A stretch of DNA of 33,688 nucleotides from IMG/VR virus record IMGVR_UViG_3300014499_000017, positions 1-33,688 of that record; one strand, 5' to 3'. Position 1 is the stretch's first letter; each line of letters starts with the position of its first letter. Shown here piece by piece: positions 15,730 to 23,090 of the stretch. Source of the stretch: a virus. The notes beneath the pieces are model-generated. The model had not been told where the DNA came from and ran no database searches. It saw nothing but the letters and a program-made list of their open reading frames with translations. Position numbers and translations under genes: made by a program.

Positions 15730-16212
15730 ATGGAAACATCTAAGCAGTACATTATTTTTGGTAATCCGATACCGTTACAGCGACCAAGATACACTCCGTC
15801 TGCTGTTTGGGATTCTCAGAAGGGCTTGAAGATGACGTGTTCTGGTAAATTAGAAGAGCAACATGGAAGCTCTCCTTTGTTTGAAGGTCCTTTAGGTATG
15901 CAAATAATATTTTATATGCCGATACCTCATAGTGTTACTCATAAAAAGGTTACTTCTAAATATAATACTTACCATTTTATCAAGCCTGATATTTCTAATT
16001 TAATAAAATTCTATGAAGATGTAGCTACTGGCATTGTATACAAAGATGATTCAATCATATGCCATACATTTGCAGAGAAAAGATATGATGATGGTAAGGG
16101 TCCTAGAACTGAAATGACTATATTTAAATTAAAGACTACTGGATCTCCAGTTCCGTCATTAAAAGCTGAGATACAAATTGGGTCTGTTACTATACAATTA
16201 GGTGATAAATAA
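15730..16212 (+). CDS. rusA: RusA-family Holliday junction resolvase
   Basis: A 160-residue protein. AAAAGGA lies seven bases before ATG 15730, so I prefer it to ATG 15724. RusA landmarks: IIFGNPIPLQRPRYT at the N-terminus (8-22), KPDISNLIKFYED (85-97) with two of the metal-binding aspartates, and VYKDDSII (103-110) with the third. RusA dimers cut four-way DNA junctions at both strands; in phages they debranch replication and recombination intermediates before packaging. It overlaps the next start by one base, so it is coupled to the terminase genes. The extra C-terminal 20 residues are not conserved in my memory of the family. Confidence 0.9.
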   Translation: METSKQYIIFGNPIPLQRPRYTPSAVWDSQKGLKMTCSGKLEEQHGSSPLFEGPLGMQIIFYMPIPHSVTHKKVTSKYNTYHFIKPDISNLIKFYEDVATGIVYKDDSIICHTFAEKRYDDGKGPRTEMTIFKLKTTGSPVPSLKAEIQIGSVTIQLGDK

Positions 16213-16742
16213 TGTTAGCTAGAGCAAAAGATACCAAGAGATCTAAAATCTCCCAAAATAACACTGCAAAAAAAGATAACAAATCAAGTGGAAAAGACAC
16301 TCGGGTTATTGATGAATATATTGATATGTTCTACTTTATGCATAAACCAGTAACCGAAACGTTCCTTGAAATGCTGTGTGAGAAGTATAGCAAGTGGATA
16401 AAGTCGACTGATTCTTTGATATTTACAGAGTTCTTAGAGCACGAGGGAATTCCTCGTAGTACTTTTTACAAATGGTTGAAGCTTTCTGATCTCTTAGCTA
16501 CTACACATGACTTTGTTTTGATGACTTTGGGTAATCGTCGTGAACGCGGTGCTCTTAAAAAAGAATATGATGCCGGGACTGTTGCTAAAGTTCAGGGTTT
16601 TTATTCAGATATTTGGGTATCTGAATCTCAAAGAATATCCAAATTAAATAAAGACGAAGAGTTCCATCAGAATATAGAAGTTACAATTTCAAAAGTACCA
16701 CCATCAGATTTGGTTCCCTTGAAGAAATCTCAAGATGAGTAA
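16212..16742 (+). CDS. terS: Terminase small subunit (probable)
   Basis: A 176-residue protein directly upstream of, and overlapping by eight bases, the large terminase. A Lys/Ser-rich N-terminus is followed by a helical domain including FTEFLEHEGIPRSTFYKWLK (about 76-95), a helix-turn-helix suited to pac/cos recognition. A second helical region (LGNRRERGALKKEYDAGTVA, FYSDIWVSESQRISKL) could form the oligomer core, and the end is strand-rich (IEVTISKVPPSDLVPLKK). Identity rests on the HTH and position. The protein would bind the packaging start and activate TerL. Confidence 0.75.
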   Translation: MLARAKDTKRSKISQNNTAKKDNKSSGKDTRVIDEYIDMFYFMHKPVTETFLEMLCEKYSKWIKSTDSLIFTEFLEHEGIPRSTFYKWLKLSDLLATTHDFVLMTLGNRRERGALKKEYDAGTVAKVQGFYSDIWVSESQRISKLNKDEEFHQNIEVTISKVPPSDLVPLKKSQDE

Positions 16743-18093
16743 TCTTGCGATACAAATTCATCTTGATAAATTTAAGCCTAGACCTTATCAGGTTCCAATA
16801 ATGGACGCCATTGAAAATAAAGGTTATAAAAAAGTGGTTGCCATTTTACCACGACGTGCTGGCAAAGATGTTTGCGCTTTTAATTTGATAATAAGAGCTG
16901 CTTTAAAAAAGATAGGGGTCTACTATTACATATTCCCTACCTTTGCTCAAGCTAAGCGCGTTATTTGGGACTCAATAACAAATAATGGTGAGCGTTTTTT
17001 GGATTATATTCCTAAACAGTTAATAGCTGGTAGTAATAGCCAGGAAATGAAGATCACTTTAAAGAATGGGTCTCTCATTCAACTTGTGGGTTCGGACAAT
17101 TATGACGGTTTGGTTGGTACGAATCCACAAGGTGTAGTATTTTCAGAGTATGCATTACAAGATCCACGAGCATACTCATTTTTAAGACCTATTTTGGTGG
17201 CAAATAATGGATGGGCTTTATTTTTATCAACACCTCGTGGTAAAAATCATCTATGGGAATTATTTCAAATAGCATTAAATTCTCCGGATTGGTTTTGTTA
17301 TAAATTAACTGTTGAAGATACAGAACATATTCCTTTGTGGGAGATAGAAAAAGAGAAAGCTGAAGGTCTAATGTCGGATGATTTAATCCAACAAGAATAC
17401 TTTTGTAGCTTTGAAATGGGCGTAGAGGGATCATATTACGCTAAGTATGTTGATATAATGAGAGTTAAAAGACAAATTGGTCAAGTTCCGTGGGAGCCGG
17501 CATTCAAGGTTCACACTTGTTGGGATATTGGCGTTAGAGACAGCACAAGTATAATATTTTTTCAAAACATAGGACAAGTTGTCCGTATTATCGATTGTTA
17601 TGAAAAATCTAAAGAAGGATTAGAGCATTATGTTAAAGTTTTGGAGAGTAAGCCGTATGTTTATGGTAAACACATTGCTCCTCATGATATTAGGGTTCGT
17701 GAATTTGGTTCAGGCATCACAAGATGGGAGAAGGCAAGACAACTTGGCATCACTTTTACGCTTTCGAACGACGTATCAATTGTGGATGGTATCGAAGCAG
17801 TCCGAAGTTCACTTTCTAAAATCTGGATCGATGAAAACTCCTGTTCCACTCTTATCAAAGCTCTCGAAAATTATAGACAAGAATATGATAGCAAGAAAAA
17901 AATATACAAAAATCATCCCTTACATGACTGGTCATCTCATTTTAGTGATGCAATGCGATATTTATGTGTTACGTTATCAAAAACCAGAGATGGATTAACT
18001 CCAGAGGAATTAGATAAAAGATATCAAAAAGCTATGTACGGCAGCGATTCTAATATGCCAGCCATATTTCGAGAAGATGTACCTCATTATTAA
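16735..18093 (+). CDS. terL: Terminase large subunit
   Basis: A 452-residue packaging motor. The ATPase half has an adenine-binding/Q-like PRPYQ (16-20), a Walker A LPRRAGKD (38-45), a Walker B hydrophobic run ending in acid (VVFSEY, 134-139) and a coupling motif LFLSTPRGK (163-171). The nuclease half has WDIGVRDS (263-270) with two aspartates, and HDWSSHFSDAMRY (397-409) with the last metal ligand. The length and the PRRAGKD form fit the common phage terminase family. It cuts concatemeric DNA and pumps it through the portal encoded downstream. It is intact and has no intron, unlike the portal and capsid genes. Confidence 0.95.
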   Translation: MSNLAIQIHLDKFKPRPYQVPIMDAIENKGYKKVVAILPRRAGKDVCAFNLIIRAALKKIGVYYYIFPTFAQAKRVIWDSITNNGERFLDYIPKQLIAGSNSQEMKITLKNGSLIQLVGSDNYDGLVGTNPQGVVFSEYALQDPRAYSFLRPILVANNGWALFLSTPRGKNHLWELFQIALNSPDWFCYKLTVEDTEHIPLWEIEKEKAEGLMSDDLIQQEYFCSFEMGVEGSYYAKYVDIMRVKRQIGQVPWEPAFKVHTCWDIGVRDSTSIIFFQNIGQVVRIIDCYEKSKEGLEHYVKVLESKPYVYGKHIAPHDIRVREFGSGITRWEKARQLGITFTLSNDVSIVDGIEAVRSSLSKIWIDENSCSTLIKALENYRQEYDSKKKIYKNHPLHDWSSHFSDAMRYLCVTLSKTRDGLTPEELDKRYQKAMYGSDSNMPAIFREDVPHY

Positions 18094-18169
18094 AGGATCA
18101 CTGCAACAGAGTACGGTAAAATTTATCATTCAAAGTCGGGATTTAGGAGTCTGTTTTGGGGTATTTATA

Positions 18170-18198
18170 TTGAGAAAATGGCGTACTTATGCTATAAT
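18170..18198 (+). promoter_or_regulatory. Strong sigma70-type promoter for the HNH gene
   Basis: TTGAGA, 17 bp, TATAAT (perfect -10). Transcription would start about at 18205-18206, next to the ATG at 18207, giving a leaderless mRNA. No ribosome binding site precedes the ATG, in keeping with that. Confidence 0.7.
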
Positions 18199-18206
18199 TT
18201 AATATT

Positions 18207-19004
18207 ATGGTAAAGCATGGATTGCATAAATCACCTACATACTCTTCTTGGCGAGCAATGATAACTCGCTGCACAAATCCCAAACGTCCAAACTTTTATC
18301 TTTATGGTGGACGTGGAATAAAAGTTTGTGAGAGCTGGTTGAATTCTTTTGAAAATTTCTTAGCGGATATGGGCTTAAGGCCCGAAGCATATCAATTAGA
18401 TAGAATTAATACTGATGGTCATTATGAACCAAATAATTGTCGGTGGGCTACACCAAAAGAAAATTCTAATAATAGACGACAACAAGAAGATATTTGTACT
18501 GGCAAACAATTTGGTAGCTGGCTTGTGTTATCACCTACAAATAATAGGGATGGTAATGGTGGTTTAAAATATTTATGTAGATGCTCTTGTGGCTTCGAGG
18601 CTCTAGTTAAAAAGAAGGCTTTATTAAGTGGTGAATCTACTAAATGTAAAGAGTGCGCCAATTCTAGATATCTAAATGCCAATCAGGATGTTGTTGGAAA
18701 GAAATATAATAAATGGACTGTGGTTTCTATATTAAAAGAGAGAACGTCTCGTGGCAAGATACAATTTATTTGCAAATGTGAGTGTGGTAACATTTCATAT
18801 AAAATTAAGTACCAATTAGAAAATAATAGATCTCTTGCTTGTAGGAGTTGTGTAGCCTATGAAAGAGAGAGAAGATTTTGTGTTGAATGTAATTGCTTTG
18901 GTCATAAAATTATAGATTTAGAAACATCAGAATGCGATCTTCTTGGATTTTGTACTCGCTGTGATAAATTTAATCTTAAGTCTTATTTAAAACAAACTTA
19001 TTGA
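18207..19004 (+). CDS. Free-standing HNH homing endonuclease with zinc ribbons
   Basis: A 265-residue protein. Residues 5-92 match the phage HNH family: SSWRAMITRCTNP (13-25), YLYGGRGIKVCESW (31-44), F..FLADMG (48-56), then the active-site block LDRINTDGHYEPNNCRWAT (64-82) and ENSNNRR. The rest carries several Cys pairs (CRCSCG, CKEC; CKCECG, CRSC; CVECNC, CTRC), probably zinc ribbons for DNA recognition. It has its own leaderless promoter and sits between terL and the portal gene, 76 bp upstream of portal exon 1. It is outside any intron that I can define. It may cut intron-less portal alleles and so spread the adjacent portal intron. Confidence 0.85.
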   Translation: MVKHGLHKSPTYSSWRAMITRCTNPKRPNFYLYGGRGIKVCESWLNSFENFLADMGLRPEAYQLDRINTDGHYEPNNCRWATPKENSNNRRQQEDICTGKQFGSWLVLSPTNNRDGNGGLKYLCRCSCGFEALVKKKALLSGESTKCKECANSRYLNANQDVVGKKYNKWTVVSILKERTSRGKIQFICKCECGNISYKIKYQLENNRSLACRSCVAYERERRFCVECNCFGHKIIDLETSECDLLGFCTRCDKFNLKSYLKQTY

Positions 19005-19079
19005 TCTTGTGTAATTGTAATTCTAGACTAAAGTTGTAACAAATTTTTGTTGTTAAAATTTTATATTAGGAGACCAATT

Positions 19080-19199
19080 ATGTTATTCCCACAGCTTGGA
19101 CCACAATACTATGATGAAAGGGATAAGGGGATCCTGAGCCGCATGGAAGCCTTTTATAGTGAGTCCATCACTATAAATCAAGCTTTTTGGGGGGAGGCT
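19080..19199 (+). CDS. Portal protein, exon 1 (40 codons)
   Basis: TTAGGAGACC precedes ATG 19080. The 40 codons (MLFPQLGPQYYDERDKGILS...INQAFWGEA) are the N-terminus of a P22-type portal and end exactly on the codon GCT. Unspliced, the frame would stop at 19229. Joined to 19420 the protein reads ...FWGEA|DTDTRFYTGDQ with no gap. Confidence 0.85.
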
Positions 19200-19419
19200 A
19201 AAAAATTGGCCTCGTTAAATCTTCTCTGATTGACTTGGAAGCCTAAGGCGAAAGCTATGGCGACAGGGCGCAAGCGTAAGCAGCGTGATCGACTAAGTGA
19301 GAAGACCCTTAACTGGGATACGATAGTCAGAACAAGACAACGAAAGGTCTTGAGGGAATGTCGAAGAACTTCCCCGCCTAGAAATAGGTCAGTAAGCGAA
19401 AGCTGAAGTAACAGTTTTG
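19200..19419 (+). ncRNA. Group I intron in the portal gene (no endonuclease)
   Basis: 220 nt. P1: exon GAGGCT pairs with GGCCTC in the intron (19209-19214), with the required U.G pair at the 5' splice site. P3: CTTCTC with GAGAAG. P7: GACTA (19291-19295) with TAGTC (19324-19328). P8: CCC/GGG. It ends in G before the exon codon GAT. The start of the core (GTTAAATCTT...GACTTGGAAGCCTAAGG) is shared with the 212-nt capsid intron. There is no open frame inside. Splicing is inferred from these pairings and from perfect restoration of the protein. Confidence 0.88.
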
Positions 19420-21345
19420 GATACAGACACTAGATTTTATACTGGTGATCAAACATTGTGGAACGATCTTTATGGAAATCTTCCTGCTAATAGACGCCGT
19501 CAATTTAATTTCAACCGTATTATGCGTGTTATTAATATGATTTCTGGTCATCAAAGAAGAAATCGTAAATCTACTATAGTTACTGGAGTAGAAAATTTTG
19601 ATGATATGACAGCCGATCAATTTACTAAAATATTACTATGGATATCTCAAAATGAGGGCGTATTAGAAACGATATCAGAATCCTTTCAAGGGTCATTAGT
19701 TACTGGTATGAATCTATTACAAGTTTGGGTTGATTATAGAGCAGATCCAGTTTCGGGTAACATAAAAGTTGATAACTGTTCATATAATAGTTTTTTAATT
19801 GATCCTTATTTTAGAAAATCAGATCTTTCAGATTGTAATGCAATTTGGAAGCGTAGTTTTTTAACTAAAAGAGAATGTATATCGCTTCTTCCAGATCATG
19901 AAAATGAAATCATCGGACTTATAGGTAATGATTCTGGAACAGGAAGAGATGGTAAATTTCAATTCATGCCTGAAAGCTACAACTATGGTATGAAAAACTT
20001 ATTAACATATGATGAGTTTTATTATCGCGATTATAGATCTCAAAAGATGTTAGTTGATATTGAAACTGGAGAAAGCCAAGAATGGCGTGGAACTGGTAGC
20101 GACAATGAAGAAAAACTAAGATTATTTTTACATACATATCCCAGTATTACGGTTGTTGAACAAGATATTCCTACTGTTAACTTGGCTATAGTTGTTCAAG
20201 GAAAGGTAATGTACCATGGACCCAATCCATTGGGTATTGATCAGTATCCATTTGTGCCTGTTTTTGCTTATTATAATCCCCAGATGCCTTACTTCCCTTG
20301 GAGAGTTCAGGGAGTGGTGCGTGGGTTGCGCGATGCTCAATATTTATACAATAGGCGCAGAGTTATTGAACTGGATATTCTTGAAAGTCAGATTAACTCA
20401 GGATGGAAATATAAAGAGAATGCACTTGTTGATCCAAAGGATGTCTTCTTATCTGGACAGGGAAGGGGATTAGCCTTAAAAGAAGAAGCACTTATGTCAG
20501 ATGTAGAGCAAATTCTACCACCACAAGTTCCACCATCAATGATCGAGCTATCTAGGCTATTAGCACAAGAAGTTCAAGAAATTTCGGGTGTGAATGAAGA
20601 ATTACTCGGCAGTGCAACAGACGACAAGGCTGGCGTATTATCCATGTTGAGACAGGGCGCCGGTCTTACTACTTTACAGGTATTATTTGATAATTTAGAT
20701 AGAGCTCAAAAACTTTTAGGTAAATTGATGCTCGATATTATTCAAATAAACTTTACTCCTGGAAAAGTTAAGAAAATACTCGAAGGCCAAGAGCCGACTG
20801 AGCAATTTTATAATAAAGCTTTTGGTAAATATGATGCCGTCGTGGAAGAAGGCCTTAATACTTCTACTCAAAAGCAGATGAACTTTGCACAATTATTAAT
20901 GCTACGCGAAGCAGGATTGCCTATACCGAATGATCTCTTATTGGATGCCTCTACAATCCAAAACAAACAAAAACTTATAGACGCTGTTAGAAATAATGAG
21001 CAACAGCAAATGCAACAAGCGCAGCAACAAATGCAATTGCAAATGCAGGAAACTCAAGCTCGTATCGATTTAACTCAAGCTAGATCTAAAGCTGACGAAG
21101 GTTTAGGTTATGAACGTTTAAGTAGAATTGAAGAAAATAGAGCACTCGCGGTAGAGCGTCTGGCAGCTGCCGACAAAGATAAAGATATAGCATTCTTGAA
21201 TCTGGTAAAGGCTCTTAAAGAAGTTGATGAAATTGATTTACGTCAAGTAGAAAAATTATTAGCTTTATCTAATATTGTTAAACAAAGTGAAGTTAACACA
21301 GATAAAAATATTGAAGCACAAGAAACCGTACAGGAGCAAATATGA
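19420..21345 (+). CDS. Portal protein, exon 2
   Basis: Spliced portal is 681 residues, the size of P22-type portals. The exon begins DTDTRFYTGDQTLWNDLYGN and continues LPANRRRQFNFNRIMRVINM ISGHQ, a highly recognisable N-terminal block of this family. The body includes HGPNPLGIDQYPFVPVFAYY and a stem/wing region VVRGLRDAQYLYNRRRVIEL. EISGVNEELLGSATDDKAGV precedes the tunnel region. The last 130 residues are a Gln/Ala-rich coiled coil (QQQMQQAQQQMQLQMQE), like the P22 portal barrel. Twelve copies form the packaging channel. The TTG at 19417 is intron sequence, not the start. The end overlaps the next gene by four bases. Confidence 0.93.
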   Translation, partial: DTDTRFYTGDQTLWNDLYGNLPANRRRQFNFNRIMRVINMISGHQRRNRKSTIVTGVENFDDMTADQFTKILLWISQNEGVLETISESFQGSLVTGMNLLQVWVDYRADPVSGNIKVDNCSYNSFLIDPYFRKSDLSDCNAIWKRSFLTKRECISLLPDHENEIIGLIGNDSGTGRDGKFQFMPESYNYGMKNLLTYDEFYYRDYRSQKMLVDIETGESQEWRGTGSDNEEKLRLFLHTYPSITVVEQDIPTVNLAIVVQGKVMYHGPNPLGIDQYPFVPVFAYYNPQMPYFPWRVQGVVRGLRDAQYLYNRRRVIELDILESQINSGWKYKENALVDPKDVFLSGQGRGLALKEEALMSDVEQILPPQVPPSMIELSRLLAQEVQEISGVNEELLGSATDDKAGVLSMLRQGAGLTTLQVLFDNLDRAQKLLGKLMLDIIQINFTPGKVKKILEGQEPTEQFYNKAFGKYDAVVEEGLNTSTQKQMNFAQLLMLREAGLPIPNDLLLDASTIQNKQKLIDAVRNNEQQQMQQAQQQMQLQMQETQARIDLTQARSKADEGLGYERLSRIEENRALAVERLAAADKDKDIAFLNLVKALKEVDEIDLRQVEKLLALSNIVKQSEVNTDKNIEAQETVQEQI

Positions 21346-21545
21346 GTCCATTAGTATTAAACATTCTTATTATCGTATTATCTCATTCTGATCAATGGTC
21401 GGAAACCAGATATAAAGAATTCTTTAATGATATTGATCCTTATTTGACTAAAAAAGATGTTACGGATTTAGATTTAAGTAATATTTATCTCAATTATGTA
21501 AATATATTTGATGAATTATTACTAGAAGAAAAGAAAAATAACTGA
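21342..21545 (+). CDS. Small hypothetical protein coupled to portal
   Basis: A 67-residue protein whose ATG overlaps the portal stop (ATGA), with CAGGAGCAAAT as ribosome binding site. A short hydrophobic N-terminus (PLVLNILIIVLS) is followed by an acidic helical region (YKEFFNDIDPYLTKKDVTDL) and a charged tail. The hydrophobic part is marginal for a membrane helix. Function unknown. Confidence 0.6.
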   Translation: MSPLVLNILIIVLSHSDQWSETRYKEFFNDIDPYLTKKDVTDLDLSNIYLNYVNIFDELLLEEKKNN

Positions 21546-21565
21546 GAGGGCACACTGTGTGTTCT

Positions 21566-21651
21566 TTCAAGTTAGACGTTAACCGTTGTTTGGTTATAAA
21601 TCGGGGTAGAAAATTGATCTCGATGGTTGTAAATCCAAGCAGTAACTTGAA
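21566..21651 (+). promoter_or_regulatory. Structured leader enclosing a junction, touching the next ribosome binding site
   Basis: TTCAAGTTA pairs perfectly with TAACTTGAA 68 nt later; inside are TAACC/GGTTA and ATCG/CGAT helices. The closing strand overlaps the first bases of the AAGGAG that serves the gene at 21661. It may tune translation of that gene. Confidence 0.4.
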
Positions 21652-21660
21652 GGAGTTGCG

Positions 21661-22026
21661 ATGGCAGCAAAAAGAAGACATCATGCCAGCAAACGTGCTG
21701 AACATGAAGGACACCTAGGTAGAATGGAAAACCATGGTGGCCGTATGGATTCAGAACATTACAAATCTGATCATATGCGTGGAATATCTCAAGGTTCATA
21801 TGCTGGAGAATTAGCTCGCAGAACTCAAGAGATGGAAGATGCTGGAATGATTCATGAAGATATGAGAGCAATAGCTAATCTTCCTCAGGAAGTTATGATT
21901 AAACCTTATCCTAGAACAGGACCTTATAATCCAGAAGGTTTGGACGATACTATAAAAGGTGTTGATCGCCAAATGGATTATGATGACAGTAAGAGAGCGG
22001 CCAGTTTTTATCCTAAAAAAGTGTAA
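21661..22026 (+). CDS. Basic, His-rich phage protein (function unknown)
   Basis: A 121-residue protein with AAGGAG before the ATG. It opens with AAKRRHHASKRAEHEGHLGR and has a conserved-looking core RRTQEMEDAGMIHEDMRAIA NLPQEVMI followed by LDDTIKGVDRQMDYDD. I recall short proteins of this pattern (an xxAGMI.ED..AIANLP block) between portal and scaffold in related metagenomic phages, without a known function. The mixed basic and acidic composition suggests binding of DNA or capsid during assembly. It is followed three bases later by another small basic protein. Confidence 0.7.
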   Translation: MAAKRRHHASKRAEHEGHLGRMENHGGRMDSEHYKSDHMRGISQGSYAGELARRTQEMEDAGMIHEDMRAIANLPQEVMIKPYPRTGPYNPEGLDDTIKGVDRQMDYDDSKRAASFYPKKV

Positions 22027-22028
22027 AT

Positions 22029-22175
22029 ATGCCAGCAATGGTTAGAGCAGCCGGGAAAGCGAAAAAGATAGCTTATGGCATTCTTGGAGTTCCTGCTAAT
22101 TTACAAAAAAAGAGTAAGAAGAAGAAGAAAACTGATCAAGTTTTACTTTTTCAGGAAACAGCTCGAGTTAGATAA
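22029..22175 (+). CDS. Very small Lys-rich protein
   Basis: 48 residues (MPAMVRAAGKAKKIAYGILG, then VPANLQKKSKKKKKTDQ...), start two bases after the previous stop, so probably translated by coupling. A short amphipathic helix precedes a Lys run. Composition suggests nucleic acid binding, perhaps packaged with DNA. A terminator follows. No family recognised. Confidence 0.55.
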   Translation: MPAMVRAAGKAKKIAYGILGVPANLQKKSKKKKKTDQVLLFQETARVR

Positions 22176-22195
22176 GAGAATTTCTTGTGCATGGG

Positions 22196-22220
22196 GGGAC
22201 TATCGGAGTCCCTTCTTTTA
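22196..22220 (+). terminator. Intrinsic terminator, partly overlapping the next leader
   Basis: GGGACT, loop ATCGG, AGTCCC, then TTCTTTT. The next gene's ribosome binding site (AAGGGAG) follows at once, so read-through or a nearby start must feed it. Confidence 0.7.
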
Positions 22221-22232
22221 AGGGAGATAAAC

Positions 22233-22439
22233 ATGGAAATAGAATCAATACTTAGGGTTTCCTTTTTTGAAAAGGTGGACCCAAGAAGAAAACAAGAGCG
22301 TGAAGATGCCAGACAAATTAGCGAAGACCATAAAGCAATGGCTAATTTATCTAATAGAGCTATTCACAGAGAGTTTAGACATGATAATTTTATGGAACAT
22401 TTGAATATGTTCGATCAAAGTTCTAAAAATTGGAAATAA
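22233..22439 (+). CDS. Small charged hypothetical protein
   Basis: A 68-residue protein. AAGGGAGATAAAC before ATG 22233 decides the start over an upstream in-frame ATG at 22185 that lies in the terminator. The core KQEREDARQISEDHKAMANL SNRAIHREF resembles the EDAGMI.ED..AIANLP block of the protein at 21661, so the two may be diverged paralogues. It is helical and strongly charged. Function unknown. Confidence 0.6.
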   Translation: MEIESILRVSFFEKVDPRRKQEREDARQISEDHKAMANLSNRAIHREFRHDNFMEHLNMFDQSSKNWK

Positions 22440-22462
22440 ATCTCTTAACTTTAAAGGAAGAA

Positions 22463-22522
22463 ATGAAAAAATCTCACTGTAAGAAATGCGGCAAAACACA
22501 TGTTCCAGGTGGATGTAAGTAA
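22463..22522 (+). CDS. 19-residue Cys/His microprotein
   Basis: ATG AAA AAA ... TAA encodes MKKSHCKKCGKTHVPGGCK. AAAGGAAG lies just before the start, and the frame sits tightly between two genes (23 and 9 bases). The CxxC...H...C spacing is like half a zinc knuckle. Too short for statistical support, so existence is inferred from the ribosome binding site and fit. Confidence 0.45.
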   Translation: MKKSHCKKCGKTHVPGGCK

Positions 22523-22531
22523 GGAATTAAG

Positions 22532-22738
22532 ATGCCTAAATTAAAAAAGACTGCGTCCAAGAAGGCTAAAAAAGCTAGAGTGGAAACGGAAATGCATAAA
22601 TTTAAAGAACACGAACTGCATTCTGGTTCCAAAAAAGGACCTATAGTTACTAACCCTAAGCAAGCTATCGCGATTTCTCTTCATGAAGCGGGAATTTCTA
22701 AGAGGAAATCTAAGAAGAAGAAACTTAAAAAGAAATAA
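22532..22738 (+). CDS. DUF6496-like basic protein
   Basis: A 68-residue protein with AAGGAATTAAG upstream. The central segment MHKFKEHELHSGSKKGPIVT followed by NPKQAIAISLHEAGISKRKS matches the pattern I know for DUF6496 (M..FK.G.LHSGS..G..V..RKQAIAI.LSEA). It is flanked by Lys-rich ends. The domain is common in phages and bacteria, has no assigned function, and is thought to bind nucleic acid. It belongs to the group of small basic proteins between portal and scaffold. Confidence 0.75.
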   Translation: MPKLKKTASKKAKKARVETEMHKFKEHELHSGSKKGPIVTNPKQAIAISLHEAGISKRKSKKKKLKKK

Positions 22739-22767
22739 AAGAGTCTTACTTTTCATATACTATCCTC

Positions 22768-22824
22768 TATTTTATAGTGAAATCATATAGATACTTTATA
22801 TTTATGTGGTTTCACTATAAAATA
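22768..22824. repeat. 23-bp inverted repeat forming a long AT-rich hairpin
   Basis: The left arm 22768-22790 pairs with 22802-22824 through 23 positions, including three G.U pairs, with an 11-nt loop. The outer 15 bp are perfect (TTTTATAGTGAAA/complement). It could be a bidirectional terminator or an RNase III-type processing site between the basic genes and the next small gene. Confidence 0.7.
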
Positions 22825-22866
22825 TATTAATCTTTAAAGAAGTTGTGTAATTAATAAAGGAAACAT

Positions 22867-23025
22867 ATGAAATATTTATTTTTAGTCATGATTCTTTCGT
22901 GCTCACTTTATACAATGTGTATGAATAATGACAATAGCTCTACGGATACAAATTCAAATCCTTTTGATCAAAGCATAGAAGCTACTTGTGACTACATAAC
23001 TACAACTCCAAGCGGTAATTCGTAA
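22867..23025 (+). CDS. Small secreted protein or lipoprotein
   Basis: 52 residues, with AAAGGAAAC before the ATG. Residues 1-18 (MKYLFLVMILSCSLYTMC) are a signal peptide; the ILSC could act as a lipobox, or cleavage may occur before MNND. The mature part is Asn/Ser/Thr-rich with one Cys (EATCDYITTTPSG). It resembles the exported proteins of the leftward operon in size and in its MCM junction. It is flanked by a long hairpin and a strong terminator, so it forms its own transcription unit. Function unknown. Confidence 0.6.
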   Translation: MKYLFLVMILSCSLYTMCMNNDNSSTDTNSNPFDQSIEATCDYITTTPSGNS

Positions 23026-23090
23026 TAATAATTGAAATAAGCATCGCATTTAATATACTCTAATCTCAACTACATTCTTTTTTAAAGCTT

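Noticed and set aside
15684-15743. 19-codon frame MEVCSKCINQLKGNAYGNI from TTG with AAAGGAG
   Set aside because: Non-ATG start, overlap with the resolvase start and no further support; left out as a gene.
19199-19420. Reading the interrupted portal gene as a frameshift or pseudogene
   Set aside because: The interruption is a 220-nt block with complete group I helices and exact protein continuity on both sides, which decay or a sequencing error would not give.
21566-21651. tRNA gene
   Set aside because: The region has a closing stem and a GGTTGTAAATCC that recalls a T arm, but no D arm or anticodon arm of the right size can be drawn.
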